Source: Ga0077555 sp031406575
GTDB lineage: Bacteria; Pseudomonadota; Alphaproteobacteria; Rhizobiales; Hyphomicrobiaceae
Direction of reading: 5' to 3'
Assembly: GCA_031406575.1 (NCBI GenBank)
Contig: JANOHP010000123.1
Location: forward strand, 1-7,988
Length of the DNA stretch: 7,988 bases
The notes beneath the pieces were generated by a model that did no database searches, was not told the origin of the DNA, and saw nothing but the letters and a program-made list of their open reading frames with translations. Each line of letters opens with the position of its first letter. The stretch's first letter is position 1. A program made the position numbers and the translations under genes. Positions 1 to 5,755 of this stretch are shown piece after piece.

Positions 1-540
1 GTCATCGTTCTCGAGTACACGGTTCGATTCGACCTCTTCGTCGAGCAGGTCGGAGGGCAGTGACAGATGCACCGGTCCCGGACGCCCCGAGGCAGCGATG
101 CGCATCGCCTCCGCCAAGTCTTCGCCCAGACTGTCGGCCGAGCGCGCCATCCACGACGCCTTCGACACCGGCGCGGCCATATCGGCCTGGCGAATCTCCT
201 GGAAACCGCCGCGTCCCAATTCCCAGGTCGCGGCGTGCCCCGACAGCAGCACCATCGGGCTTTCGGCCGACAATGCCGTGAACAGCGCGCCCACCGCGTT
301 CGCGTGCCCCGGCCCGCCCGTCACCATGGCGATGCCGGGCTCCCCGGTCAGCCGGCCCCAGGCGTCGGCCATATGCACGGCGGAGGCCTCGTGGCGCGTA
401 TGAATGAGTTCCAGATCGTGATCCAGCGCCGCATCGAAGATCGACATGATGTGATTGCCCGACAACGTGAAGATCGGCCGCCGCCCGAGCCTGGCCAAGC
501 TCTCCGCCACAATGTCGGCCCCCCGAAGCGTAGATTTCAT
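1..540 (-). CDS. Thiamine-diphosphate-dependent enzyme, acetolactate synthase-like (partial, N-terminal part)
   Basis: The minus strand reads as an uninterrupted frame from ATG at 540 to the window edge: 180 codons, with the C-terminal two thirds missing. The protein begins MKSTLRGADIVAESLARLG and shows the N-terminal Pyr domain of ThDP enzymes. The catalytic-type glutamate is E51 in the block RHEASAVHMADAWGRLTG (49-66). It is followed by the MVTGGPGHANAVGAL block (72-86) and by SGRPGPVHLSLPSD near residues 155-168, all typical of acetolactate synthase, benzoylformate decarboxylase and sulfoacetaldehyde acetyltransferase relatives. In this family the glutamate activates the ThDP cofactor for decarboxylation or ligation of 2-oxo acids. 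The start is supported by AGAGGGA placed 7 nt upstream. The substrate cannot be assigned, because the cofactor-binding C-terminal domain lies outside the window and many paralogues share these N-terminal blocks. It is probably a stand-alone cytoplasmic enzyme. Confidence 0.85.
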   Translation of the reverse strand, partial: MKSTLRGADIVAESLARLGRRPIFTLSGNHIMSIFDAALDHDLELIHTRHEASAVHMADAWGRLTGEPGIAMVTGGPGHANAVGALFTALSAESPMVLLSGHAATWELGRGGFQEIRQADMAAPVSKASWMARSADSLGEDLAEAMRIAASGRPGPVHLSLPSDLLDEEVESNRVLENDD

Positions 541-829
541 CGGTCAATCCCTCTGCTGCGCCTGCTGCCGCTATCGGTGCCACAGGAGGCAGGGGTTGTC
601 CAATGGGGGGTGGTTTGCACTTGGTGTAGGGGCTCAGTTTGAATTGCCGGAGTGGGCCAGGAGCTGAAACGGTGGGGCGCACGCCGATGCTCACCCCGAC
701 AAGCGCAGCGCGACCCAACGTTTACGGCACGCCCAGAACCTTCAAGCATGAGCAAGTGGTGGCGGGCGCAACGGCGACTGGCTGGCCTGCCCCCACATCG
801 CGGCGCCTCGACACGATCACTGGCCCGCA
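541..829. other. Intergenic region without a supported gene
   Basis: This 289-nt gap lies between two minus-strand genes: downstream of the methyltransferase stop and upstream of the ThDP enzyme start. The few open frames crossing it have no recognisable protein content, and their codon pattern does not resemble the neighbours. It should hold the promoter of the ThDP gene, but I see no convincing -35/-10 pair. I also see no clear intrinsic terminator for the methyltransferase. Confidence 0.5.
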
Positions 830-1498
830 CTATTCCGCGCAGACTATGAAGTTGTCTCGGTTGACAGGCTTCCCACTTGGCGGTGTGACGGTTTCGTTAA
901 TCGTATCGACCGATATGCGACTGAACCCTGCCAGGGCGAGCAGATCACGAATCTCGCTCTCGGTGTATAACAGGAAGCCATGCTTGAAGACTGGACGCCC
1001 CTCAGCACTCCAAGGCGCGAGCGCGCCAAGGACAAGGCGTCCGCCTGACCGAAGGACCCGCCTCAGCTCAGCAAGGTCTTTGTTGGGGTCTTTCCAAAAA
1101 TAGATGGTGTTGAGCGTAAATCCCTTGTCGAAGCTATTCGATTCGGCGGGAATCGAGCTGCTCAATCCGCAAACAAGCCTTACAATACCTTCATTGACCG
1201 AAGTGGCATTGAACTCCTCTGCCTCGGTCACCATCGTCTGCGAAATGTCGACGCCGAAATACGACAGGTTGGCTGCGAGAGACAATACCCTGGGGATCTC
1301 TCGACCATTCCCAAAGCCGATCTCAATGACCCGGTCACCATCCTCGATTCCAAGCTTCGCAAACGCTGCCGAATATCCACCGGCATTTGACTGGTTGAGG
1401 ATCGCGGTGACGGCCTTGCCAATCTCTCCTTCGGGATTGGCGAGATGTTTCGCGAGCGTGGCAGGGTCGAGTTTCGACGTGTCAATTGGCCCACTCAT
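830..1498 (-). CDS. Class I SAM-dependent methyltransferase (UbiE/Methyltransf_11-like)
   Basis: This is a complete gene of 222 codons. The frame is open up to 1663, but I place the start at ATG 1498 (protein MSGPIDTSKLDP...). A near-perfect Shine-Dalgarno AGGAGGT lies 4 nt before that ATG, and the extra upstream codons encode a Trp/Gly-rich stretch with no family character. Motif I of the Rossmann-like SAM fold is VIEIGFGNG (57-65). The acidic residue ending beta2, which binds the ribose hydroxyls, is D84 in YFGVDIS. A post-motif block LNTIYFWKDP (about 131-140) and the LRRVLRSGGRLVLGA strand-turn (about 147-161) complete the fold. Such enzymes transfer a methyl group from SAM to a small molecule; nothing here reveals the substrate. 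The protein looks cytoplasmic, without signal peptide or membrane helix. The coding sequence is clearly less GC-rich than the neighbours and uses A/T-ending codons more often, which suggests recent acquisition. No partner gene is adjacent. Confidence 0.88.
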   Translation of the reverse strand: MSGPIDTSKLDPATLAKHLANPEGEIGKAVTAILNQSNAGGYSAAFAKLGIEDGDRVIEIGFGNGREIPRVLSLAANLSYFGVDISQTMVTEAEEFNATSVNEGIVRLVCGLSSSIPAESNSFDKGFTLNTIYFWKDPNKDLAELRRVLRSGGRLVLGALAPWSAEGRPVFKHGFLLYTESEIRDLLALAGFSRISVDTINETVTPPSGKPVNRDNFIVCAE

Positions 1499-1510
1499 CT
1501 GTACCTCCTG
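1499..1510 (-). promoter_or_regulatory. Strong Shine-Dalgarno of the methyltransferase
   Basis: Read on the minus strand, the bases just before ATG 1498 are GGCAGGAGGTACAG. AGGAGGT complements the 16S 3' end almost perfectly and decides the start against the longer open frame reaching 1663. Confidence 0.8.
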
Positions 1511-1573
1511 CCAAGGACGTTTCAGCGTCGCGCGACGGCACCATCCTTCCAGACAAAGACCAAGGATGCGAGT

Positions 1574-1600
1574 GGAATAAAAGAGATCTTCGATGGTCAA
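1574..1600 (-). promoter_or_regulatory. Weak candidate promoter for the methyltransferase
   Basis: On the minus strand TTGACC (1600-1595) is followed after 15 nt by TATTCC (1579-1574), about 75 nt upstream of the ATG at 1498. The spacing is short and the -10 poor, so this is only a candidate. The bases around it are the most AT-rich of the local gap. Confidence 0.25.
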
Positions 1601-1755
1601 CGAGAACCCCACCGCCCCAACTCCACCACCCCAATCTGCGGCAACACACCAAGCCGCCTCCACCCACCTCTCCGATATTCTCTGAACCCACTCCTATCCG
1701 CACGAGCGTTTCAGGTCTTGACCGCCATCATCCCATCTCTGGTTCCCCGGACGGA

Positions 1756-1856
1756 GCATGGACCCGCAGGGAGCCATGCGCAGATCCGGGGTCTTTCCCG
1801 GTTTGGATCCGTCTGCACCGTGTGAAGATCCCGGATCGCCGCGCGCTCGGCGCGCG
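1756..1856. repeat. Cluster of intergenic palindromes
   Basis: Three inverted repeats follow each other between the divergently transcribed methyltransferase and heme A synthase genes. (1) GCATGG 1756-1761 pairs with CCATGC 1774-1779, with CCC/GGG inside. (2) GATCCGGGGTCTT 1783-1795 pairs with AAGATCCCGGATC 1825-1837, 12 of 13 positions matching. (3) CGCGCGC 1840-1846, loop TCG, pairs with GCGCGCG 1850-1856. None is followed by a T-run, and a terminator is not expected between divergent genes. I read this as a composite repeat element of the kind scattered through alphaproteobacterial intergenic DNA. Bases 1600-1740 beside it are pyrimidine-rich and hold nothing I recognise. Confidence 0.6.
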
Positions 1857-1957
1857 ACCTTGCGGGAAACCGAAGAATTGATTTATTCCGCTCCTCCCCG
1901 TAGGTGTCCGGCTTCAGCCTGACACCGGTGCTCCACCACCGCCCCACACCCGAGCCC

Positions 1958-3013
1958 ATGCCCCCCACGCACCCCACAACATCACCCCCTCACTCCCGCG
2001 CCGTCCGCCTCTGGCTCGCTGTCGTCGCGCTGATGGTGGCGGCCACAGCGCTCATCGGCGCGGCCACACGCCTGACCGGCAGCGGCTTGTCGATCACCGA
2101 GTGGGCGCCGATCATCGGCATTCTCCCACCCCTGAACGAAGTCGACTGGCAAGCAGCCTTCGCAAAATACCAAACCATCCCGCAATACACGCAACTCAAT
2201 CGCGGCATGAGCCTCGACGCGTTCAAGACGATCTTCTGGTGGGAATGGGGACACCGCCTGATCGCGCGCACGATCGGCCTCGTGTTCCTCATACCCTTCG
2301 TCGTCTTTCTCATCCGAGGCGCGATCCCCCGCCCACTGATCCCGCGCATGGTGGTGCTGTTCGCGCTCGGTGGCCTGCAAGGCGCGGTCGGCTGGTACAT
2401 GGTGCGCTCGGGCCTCGTCGATCGCGTCGATGTCAGCCAGTACCGCCTCGCGCTGCATCTGGGGCTCGCCGTCGTCATCTTCGCGCTCGTCGTGTGGACT
2501 TGGCTCGATCTGCGCCCGCAACGCACGCCACCCCTGGCGGCCGCCCACATTACGCCCGGCCAGAAAATCACCGCCAGCCTGCTGCTCGGCCTCGCCTTCC
2601 TGCAAATTCTTCTCGGCGCTCTCGTTGCTGGTCTGAAAGCCGGCCGCACCTTCAACACGTGGCCGCTGATGGATGGCGCACTCGTTCCCGCCGGGCTTTT
2701 CCAACTCTCGCCGGTCTATCTGAACCTCTTCGAAAACGCAGCGACCGTGCAATTCAACCACCGCCTCGCCGCCTACCTCCTCGTCGCGACCACCCTTGTG
2801 CACGCGCTTCTCCTCCTGCGCGCCACCACCGACCCGCGCATCCGCCACACCGCGAACAGTCTCGCCGCCCTCGTCCTCGCGCAAACCGCGCTCGGCATCT
2901 GGACGCTGCTCGCCTGGACGCCGCTCTCGCTCGGCCTCGCCCATCAAGCCGGCGCGCTGGCCGTCCTCTTCGCCGCCGTCACCCACCGCCACGCCATCGG
3001 CCGCGCCCTGTGA
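1958..3013 (+). CDS. ctaA: Heme A synthase (COX15/CtaA family)
   Basis: The protein oxidises the C8 methyl of heme O to the formyl of heme A, the last step in making the cofactor of aa3-type cytochrome c oxidase, and sits in the inner membrane. It has 351 residues, normal for the alphaproteobacterial form. After a short Pro/Thr-rich N terminus the first helix is WLAVVALMVAATALIGAATR (about 19-38), followed by the family signature RLTGSGLSITEW (38-49). Four histidines at the spacing expected for the two heme sites are present: H99 in WEWGHR, H167 in LHLGLAV, H268 in FNHRLAAY and H329 in AHQAGAL. Eight hydrophobic helices can be traced. I prefer ATG 1958, 18 codons inside a frame that could also begin at GTG 1904; neither has a strong ribosome-binding site, so the start is uncertain. 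The neighbours are not oxidase assembly genes, so it appears to be a single-gene unit. Confidence 0.95.
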   Translation: MPPTHPTTSPPHSRAVRLWLAVVALMVAATALIGAATRLTGSGLSITEWAPIIGILPPLNEVDWQAAFAKYQTIPQYTQLNRGMSLDAFKTIFWWEWGHRLIARTIGLVFLIPFVVFLIRGAIPRPLIPRMVVLFALGGLQGAVGWYMVRSGLVDRVDVSQYRLALHLGLAVVIFALVVWTWLDLRPQRTPPLAAAHITPGQKITASLLLGLAFLQILLGALVAGLKAGRTFNTWPLMDGALVPAGLFQLSPVYLNLFENAATVQFNHRLAAYLLVATTLVHALLLLRATTDPRIRHTANSLAALVLAQTALGIWTLLAWTPLSLGLAHQAGALAVLFAAVTHRHAIGRAL

Positions 3014-3428
3014 CGACGGACGACACGTGCGCGCATTCGCTTGTCGAAAAAAATTTTGCACGAACTTATCCCCGCGCTCTGCCACCGTGATAAACTGCAA
3101 AGGCTGCCCTTGTACCCATGTAATCCATTGAAATAAAACAATAAAAAATGACAAAATTGCATTTCGTATTTGACAGCGCAACGCTCCTCCGGTACATTTC
3201 GGATATAACCCGAGAGTTGGGCGACGACCCCGCCGGCACCGCAAAACTCAGCGATGGCCCGGCCCCACCGACCCAATCACGGGCACACCCTCACCTCGAC
3301 GCCGACAGCGCGCCTGTCCTGCTCCCCGCGCACCGCGCACCGCTCCCAGAGCGCCCCCGGCCTCACCGCATCATCCATCCTTTTGCGCAGCGCGACCCCA
3401 CAGGTCGAGCGCGTCGCCTGGAGCTGTC
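3014..3428. other. AT-rich gap and untranslated leader upstream of the packaging genes
   Basis: There is no convincing gene in these 415 nt. Bases 3040-3170 are far more AT-rich than anything else in the window (A-runs at 3044-3050, 3126-3138 and 3142-3148) and end in a promoter-like element. The remaining 3199-3428 is GC-rich and precedes the small terminase gene. It contains a short tandem (GCGCACC twice, near 3326-3342) but no structure I can name as a known riboswitch or RNA. An open frame starting at 3148 runs through it, but it overlaps the promoter and the next gene in a Pro/Arg-rich frame typical of GC-driven false frames. Confidence 0.5.
3170..3198 (+). promoter_or_regulatory. Sigma70-like promoter with possible UP element
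   Basis: A perfect -35 TTGACA at 3170-3175 is separated by exactly 17 nt from TACATT at 3193-3198, which differs from TATAAT at two positions. The 45 nt upstream are A/T tracts resembling an UP element. The predicted transcript starts near 3205 and reads towards the small terminase gene, leaving a leader of about 220 nt. It is the best promoter in the window by eye. Its long leader leaves open an RNA gene, or a promoter inherited from a gene that once stood here. Confidence 0.6.
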
Positions 3429-4178
3429 ATGTCCACATCCGCTGCCCCCGATTGGGCCGGCATTCGACGCCGTTACGAAGAAACCGACGCCGCCGTCGCC
3501 GACATCTGCACCGAGGCCGGCATCGAGCGCGCAGCCCTCACCGCCGCCGTCCGCAAAGGCGGATGGCGTCGCCAGAAACCACGCCCCTTTCCCCCGCTTC
3601 GCATTCCGATCGGGTCGGCAGCCTCCTCCCCTGCCGGCCCCGTCCTCCCCCGCCCGGCCGGCCCTCCCCGGGCGGGGGACCGCGCACGCACCACCGCGCC
3701 TGCGAAAGCAAAGCCCACCCGCGTGAGCTCCACCTCCACGGCGCACACTGCCCCGTCCACGAAGCCCCCCACGGCCAAAAAATCCGCTGCGAAACGCACG
3801 GCCTCCAAGCCCTCGCGCCCAGCCGCCACCGGCGCGCCGACCCCGCGTCCAGCTCCGCCCAAACTCCTCACCCCCGCCGACCGCCGTCACCTGCTCGACC
3901 GGCTGGTCGCCGCCATCTCCCGCAAGCTCGAGCAACTGGAACACCGCATGGCCCTCGACCTCGACGACGCTACCTCGTCCACCGACCACGATCGCGAAAC
4001 GCGCGCCATTGGCGCCCTCATCGACAACCTCGGCAAAATCACGGAGATGGAAACTGGACTCGCGCGCACTGGAGGAAAATCCGACGCCACCGACATCGCC
4101 GGCGATGCGGACCGTTGGCGCCGCGAGCTTGCGGGCCGTCTTGCAAAAATTGTCGGCGCTGCCTCGGGCTCAGCGTAA
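3429..4178 (+). CDS. Putative terminase small subunit / GTA g1-like protein with low-complexity linker
   Basis: This 249-residue protein lies directly before, and overlaps, the large terminase, the usual position of TerS, which binds viral or host DNA and hands it to the motor. Residues 8-48 (DWAGIRRRYEETDAAVADICTEAG then IERAALTAAVRKGGWRRQ, read as two helices and a turn) look like a helix-turn-helix of the kind found at the start of small terminases. Residues about 50-144 are a Pro/Ala/Lys/Thr/Ser-rich disordered linker, strongly basic. Residues 146-249 are helical, with LLTPADRRHLLDRL, a coiled-coil-like SRKLEQLEHRM and the block DHDRETRAIGALIDNLGKIT, plausible for oligomerisation. The ATG at 3429 has GGAG 5 nt upstream. 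An 11-bp palindrome (3647-3678) lies within the linker. The role rests on position and architecture, not on a recognised family signature; a DNA-binding accessory protein is the alternative. Confidence 0.65.
   Translation: MSTSAAPDWAGIRRRYEETDAAVADICTEAGIERAALTAAVRKGGWRRQKPRPFPPLRIPIGSAASSPAGPVLPRPAGPPRAGDRARTTAPAKAKPTRVSSTSTAHTAPSTKPPTAKKSAAKRTASKPSRPAATGAPTPRPAPPKLLTPADRRHLLDRLVAAISRKLEQLEHRMALDLDDATSSTDHDRETRAIGALIDNLGKITEMETGLARTGGKSDATDIAGDADRWRRELAGRLAKIVGAASGSA
3647..3678. repeat. Inverted repeat inside the small terminase linker
   Basis: CCCCCGCCCGG at 3647-3657 is perfectly complementary to CCGGGCGGGGG at 3668-3678, with a 10-nt loop. It is translated as part of the Pro/Ala-rich linker (residues about 73-84). 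It may be an inserted palindromic element or simply the outcome of GC-rich codons for Pro, Arg, Ala and Gly. Confidence 0.5.
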
Positions 4179-5460
4179 CGCCGCGATCGCAGACATCGAC
4201 GAGCTCAGCGCGCGCCGGCTCGCGCACGATTGGCAACTGTGGGCGCGCGACGACCAGCTTCCACCCGCCGCCGCCCAAAACGGCGATCCCTGGCGCACCT
4301 GGCTCTATCTCGGCGGTCGCGGCTCGGGCAAAACACGCGCGGGCGCCGAATGGGTGCGCGCCGTGGCGCTGGGCCTGTGGCCCGGCGAGCCGCCCGCGCG
4401 CCGCATCGCCCTCGTCGGCCCCACACAAGCTCACGTCCGCGCTGTCATGATCGACGGCGTCTCCGGCTTGATGGCGATCCATCCACCCGACGAACGCCCC
4501 ACGCTCGAAATTTCCAAGGGCCAACTCGTCTGGCCCAACGGCGCCGTCGCGCAACTGTTCTCGGCCGAAGATCCGGAAGGCTTGCGCGGCCCCCAATTCG
4601 ATGCCGCCTGGTGCGATGAACTCGGCCGCTGGAAACGCGCCCACCGCGCCTGGGACATGCTGCAGTTCGGCCTGCGCATCGGCGACCGGCCGCGCCAAGT
4701 GATCAGTACGACGCCGCGCACCAACCAAACCTTGAAGAAAATCATCGCCGATCCCGCGACCGCGCTCACCCGTGCGCGCACCACCGACAACGCGGCCAAC
4801 CTCGCCGCCTCCTTCATCACCGAGATCACTCGGCTCTACGGCGACACCGCGCTCGGCAAACAAGAACTCGACGGCGAGGTCATCACCGAACGCCCCGATG
4901 CGCTGTGGCAGCGCAAGTGGGTGGCCGAATCCCGCATCGCCATCGCACCGGAGATGCGCCGCATCGTCGTCGCGGTCGACCCACCTGTCACCGCCACCGC
5001 CAACGCCGACACGTGCGGCATCGTCGTCGCGGGCCTGGGCCCGGACGGCCGCGCCTACGTGCTCGCCGACCGCTCGCTCCAGGGTCGTGATCCCGCCACC
5101 TGGGCGCGCGCGGCAATAGCCGCCTACCGCGACTTCGCCGCCGATCGCATCGTCGCCGAAGTCAATCAGGGGGGCGATCTCGTCGTCAACGTCATCAGAG
5201 GAGTCGATGCCAATGCGCCGGTCAAAAAAGTCCACGCCTCCCGCGGGAAGTACGCCCGCGCCGAGCCCATCTCCGCCCTCTATGCGGAGGCCCGCGTCGT
5301 CCACGTGGGCGAATTCCCCGCCCTGGAAAATCAAATGTGCGATTTCGGTCCCGAAGGTCTATCCGAAGGCCGCTCCCCCGACCGCGTGGACGCCCTCGTG
5401 TGGGCCCTGACCGAACTCATGCTCACCCCCGTCCGCAACCCCATGGTGCGGCCGCTGTGA
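4105..5460 (+). CDS. Phage/GTA terminase large subunit
   Basis: This is the DNA-packaging motor: an N-terminal ATPase pumps DNA through the portal and a C-terminal RNase H-like nuclease cuts it. Taking ATG 4105 the protein has 451 residues. Walker A is GGRGSGKT (70-77) followed by RAGAEWVRAVALG. Walker B with catalytic Glu is DAAWCDE (166-172). The coupling motif is STTP (about 201-204). The nuclease acidic residues are D in VVAVDPP (about 291), E in VAEVNQGGD (about 351) and D in DRVDALVWAL (about 428). All catalytic elements look intact. The sequence style (LPPAAAQNGDPWRTWLYLGGRGSGKT, given here as one alignment block in two parts: LPP..DPWRTW and LYLGGRGSGKT) matches RcGTA-type terminases. 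The start is uncertain: no Shine-Dalgarno precedes 4105, TTG 4009 and TTG 4129 are alternatives, and translational coupling is likely because the gene overlaps the upstream one by 74 nt. Confidence 0.93.
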   Translation: MRTVGAASLRAVLQKLSALPRAQRNAAIADIDELSARRLAHDWQLWARDDQLPPAAAQNGDPWRTWLYLGGRGSGKTRAGAEWVRAVALGLWPGEPPARRIALVGPTQAHVRAVMIDGVSGLMAIHPPDERPTLEISKGQLVWPNGAVAQLFSAEDPEGLRGPQFDAAWCDELGRWKRAHRAWDMLQFGLRIGDRPRQVISTTPRTNQTLKKIIADPATALTRARTTDNAANLAASFITEITRLYGDTALGKQELDGEVITERPDALWQRKWVAESRIAIAPEMRRIVVAVDPPVTATANADTCGIVVAGLGPDGRAYVLADRSLQGRDPATWARAAIAAYRDFAADRIVAEVNQGGDLVVNVIRGVDANAPVKKVHASRGKYARAEPISALYAEARVVHVGEFPALENQMCDFGPEGLSEGRSPDRVDALVWALTELMLTPVRNPMVRPL

Positions 5461-5488
5461 TCGGGAAGATCCGTAGGAAAAACCTTAG

Positions 5489-5514
5489 GGCGCAATAGCG
5501 CAGCGTATTGCGCC
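5489..5514. repeat. GGCGCAATA-type palindrome
   Basis: GGCGCAATA 5489-5497 pairs perfectly with TATTGCGCC 5506-5514 over an 8-nt loop. Repeats of this appearance (a GCGCAATA...TATTGCGC core) are, from memory, common between genes of several proteobacteria. It begins 28 nt after the large terminase stop. Confidence 0.65.
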
Positions 5515-5526
5515 ACCACGCCCTCC

Positions 5527-5560
5527 ACGTTGCCGTTGAGCCTGCGGCTGAGGCCAACGT
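5527..5560. repeat. Nested hairpin downstream of terminase
   Basis: ACGTTG 5527-5532 pairs with CAACGT 5555-5560, and inside it AGCC 5539-5542 pairs with GGCT 5546-5549. No T-run follows, so it is not a standard terminator. It is probably another palindromic repeat or the 3' end of the preceding one. Confidence 0.45.
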
Positions 5561-5577
5561 CCTTCGTCACATTATTT

Positions 5578-5607
5578 GTCATCCTCGGGCTTGGCCCGAG
5601 GACCCAG
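5578..5607. repeat. GTCATCC...GGACCCA palindromic repeat, intergenic copy
   Basis: The element has flanks GTCATCC and GGACCCA around an 8-bp stem, CCTCGGGC 5583-5590 and GCCCGAGG 5594-5601, with loop TTG. The same flanks with a different stem occur at 5867-5892 inside the portal frame, so both belong to one family with a conserved ends/variable stem design. Confidence 0.75.
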
Positions 5608-5657
5608 TCATCCGCTTGCTCGGTCGGTGCGAAACTGACCGGGCCTGCGCCGCCTCT

Positions 5658-5706
5658 CCCTCTCCCTCTCCCCGTGCCCTGCCCTCGCACGGGGAGAGGG
5701 AGAGGG
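5658..5706. repeat. Long perfect inverted repeat (20-bp arms)
   Basis: The left arm 5658-5677 (CCCTCTCCC...CCCGTGC) is exactly complementary to the right arm 5687-5706, with a 9-nt loop. The outer part is an iterated CCCTCT/AGAGGG unit. The stem is strong enough to impede transcription or protect upstream mRNA ends, but there is no trailing T-run. Similar CCCTCTCCC...GGGAGAGG elements are familiar as intergenic repeats in proteobacteria. Confidence 0.75.
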
Positions 5707-5755
5707 GTGAGGGGCGGCCACGAAACCCACGCCAATCACTGATCGGGATCCACCC

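Larger units (their letters stand above)
5461..5755. other. Terminase-portal gap filled with palindromes
   Basis: This 295-nt gap is unusual for a packaging operon, where terminase and portal genes normally abut. Almost all of it is accounted for by four hairpin-forming elements, listed separately. I see no small gene. Only GGGAT, 7 nt before ATG 5756, could serve as a ribosome-binding site for the portal. Confidence 0.6.

Noticed and set aside
1499..1663. N-terminal extension of the methyltransferase up to ATG 1663
   Set aside because: The extra 55 codons have no family similarity, and AGGAGGT lies immediately before ATG 1498.
1982..3244. 420-codon minus-strand open frame opposite ctaA
   Set aside because: It is antisense to a well-recognised gene, rich in Arg/Glu/Gly/Ala without motifs, and explained by high GC at third positions.
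3199..3428. SAM-II riboswitch, tRNA, 4.5S or 6S RNA in the leader
   Set aside because: I compared the leader with the conserved blocks I know for these RNAs and found no match; only a generic leader is claimed.
3148..3726. Possible small gene starting in the AT-rich gap
   Set aside because: Its start precedes and overlaps the promoter-like -35/-10, it lacks a ribosome-binding site, and it ends inside the small terminase gene with low-complexity sequence.
3254..4450. 398-codon plus-strand frame overlapping both terminases
   Set aside because: Pro/Arg/His-rich translation typical of an out-of-frame reading of GC-rich genes; the overlapping frames carry the Walker and nuclease motifs.
4039..5334. 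431-codon minus-strand open frame opposite the large terminase
   Set aside because: It mirrors the codon structure of the plus-strand terminase, and its protein shows no family motif.
5658..5706. Intrinsic terminator after the large terminase
   Set aside because: The stem is strong but has no following T-run, and its form matches intergenic repeats; kept as a repeat instead.
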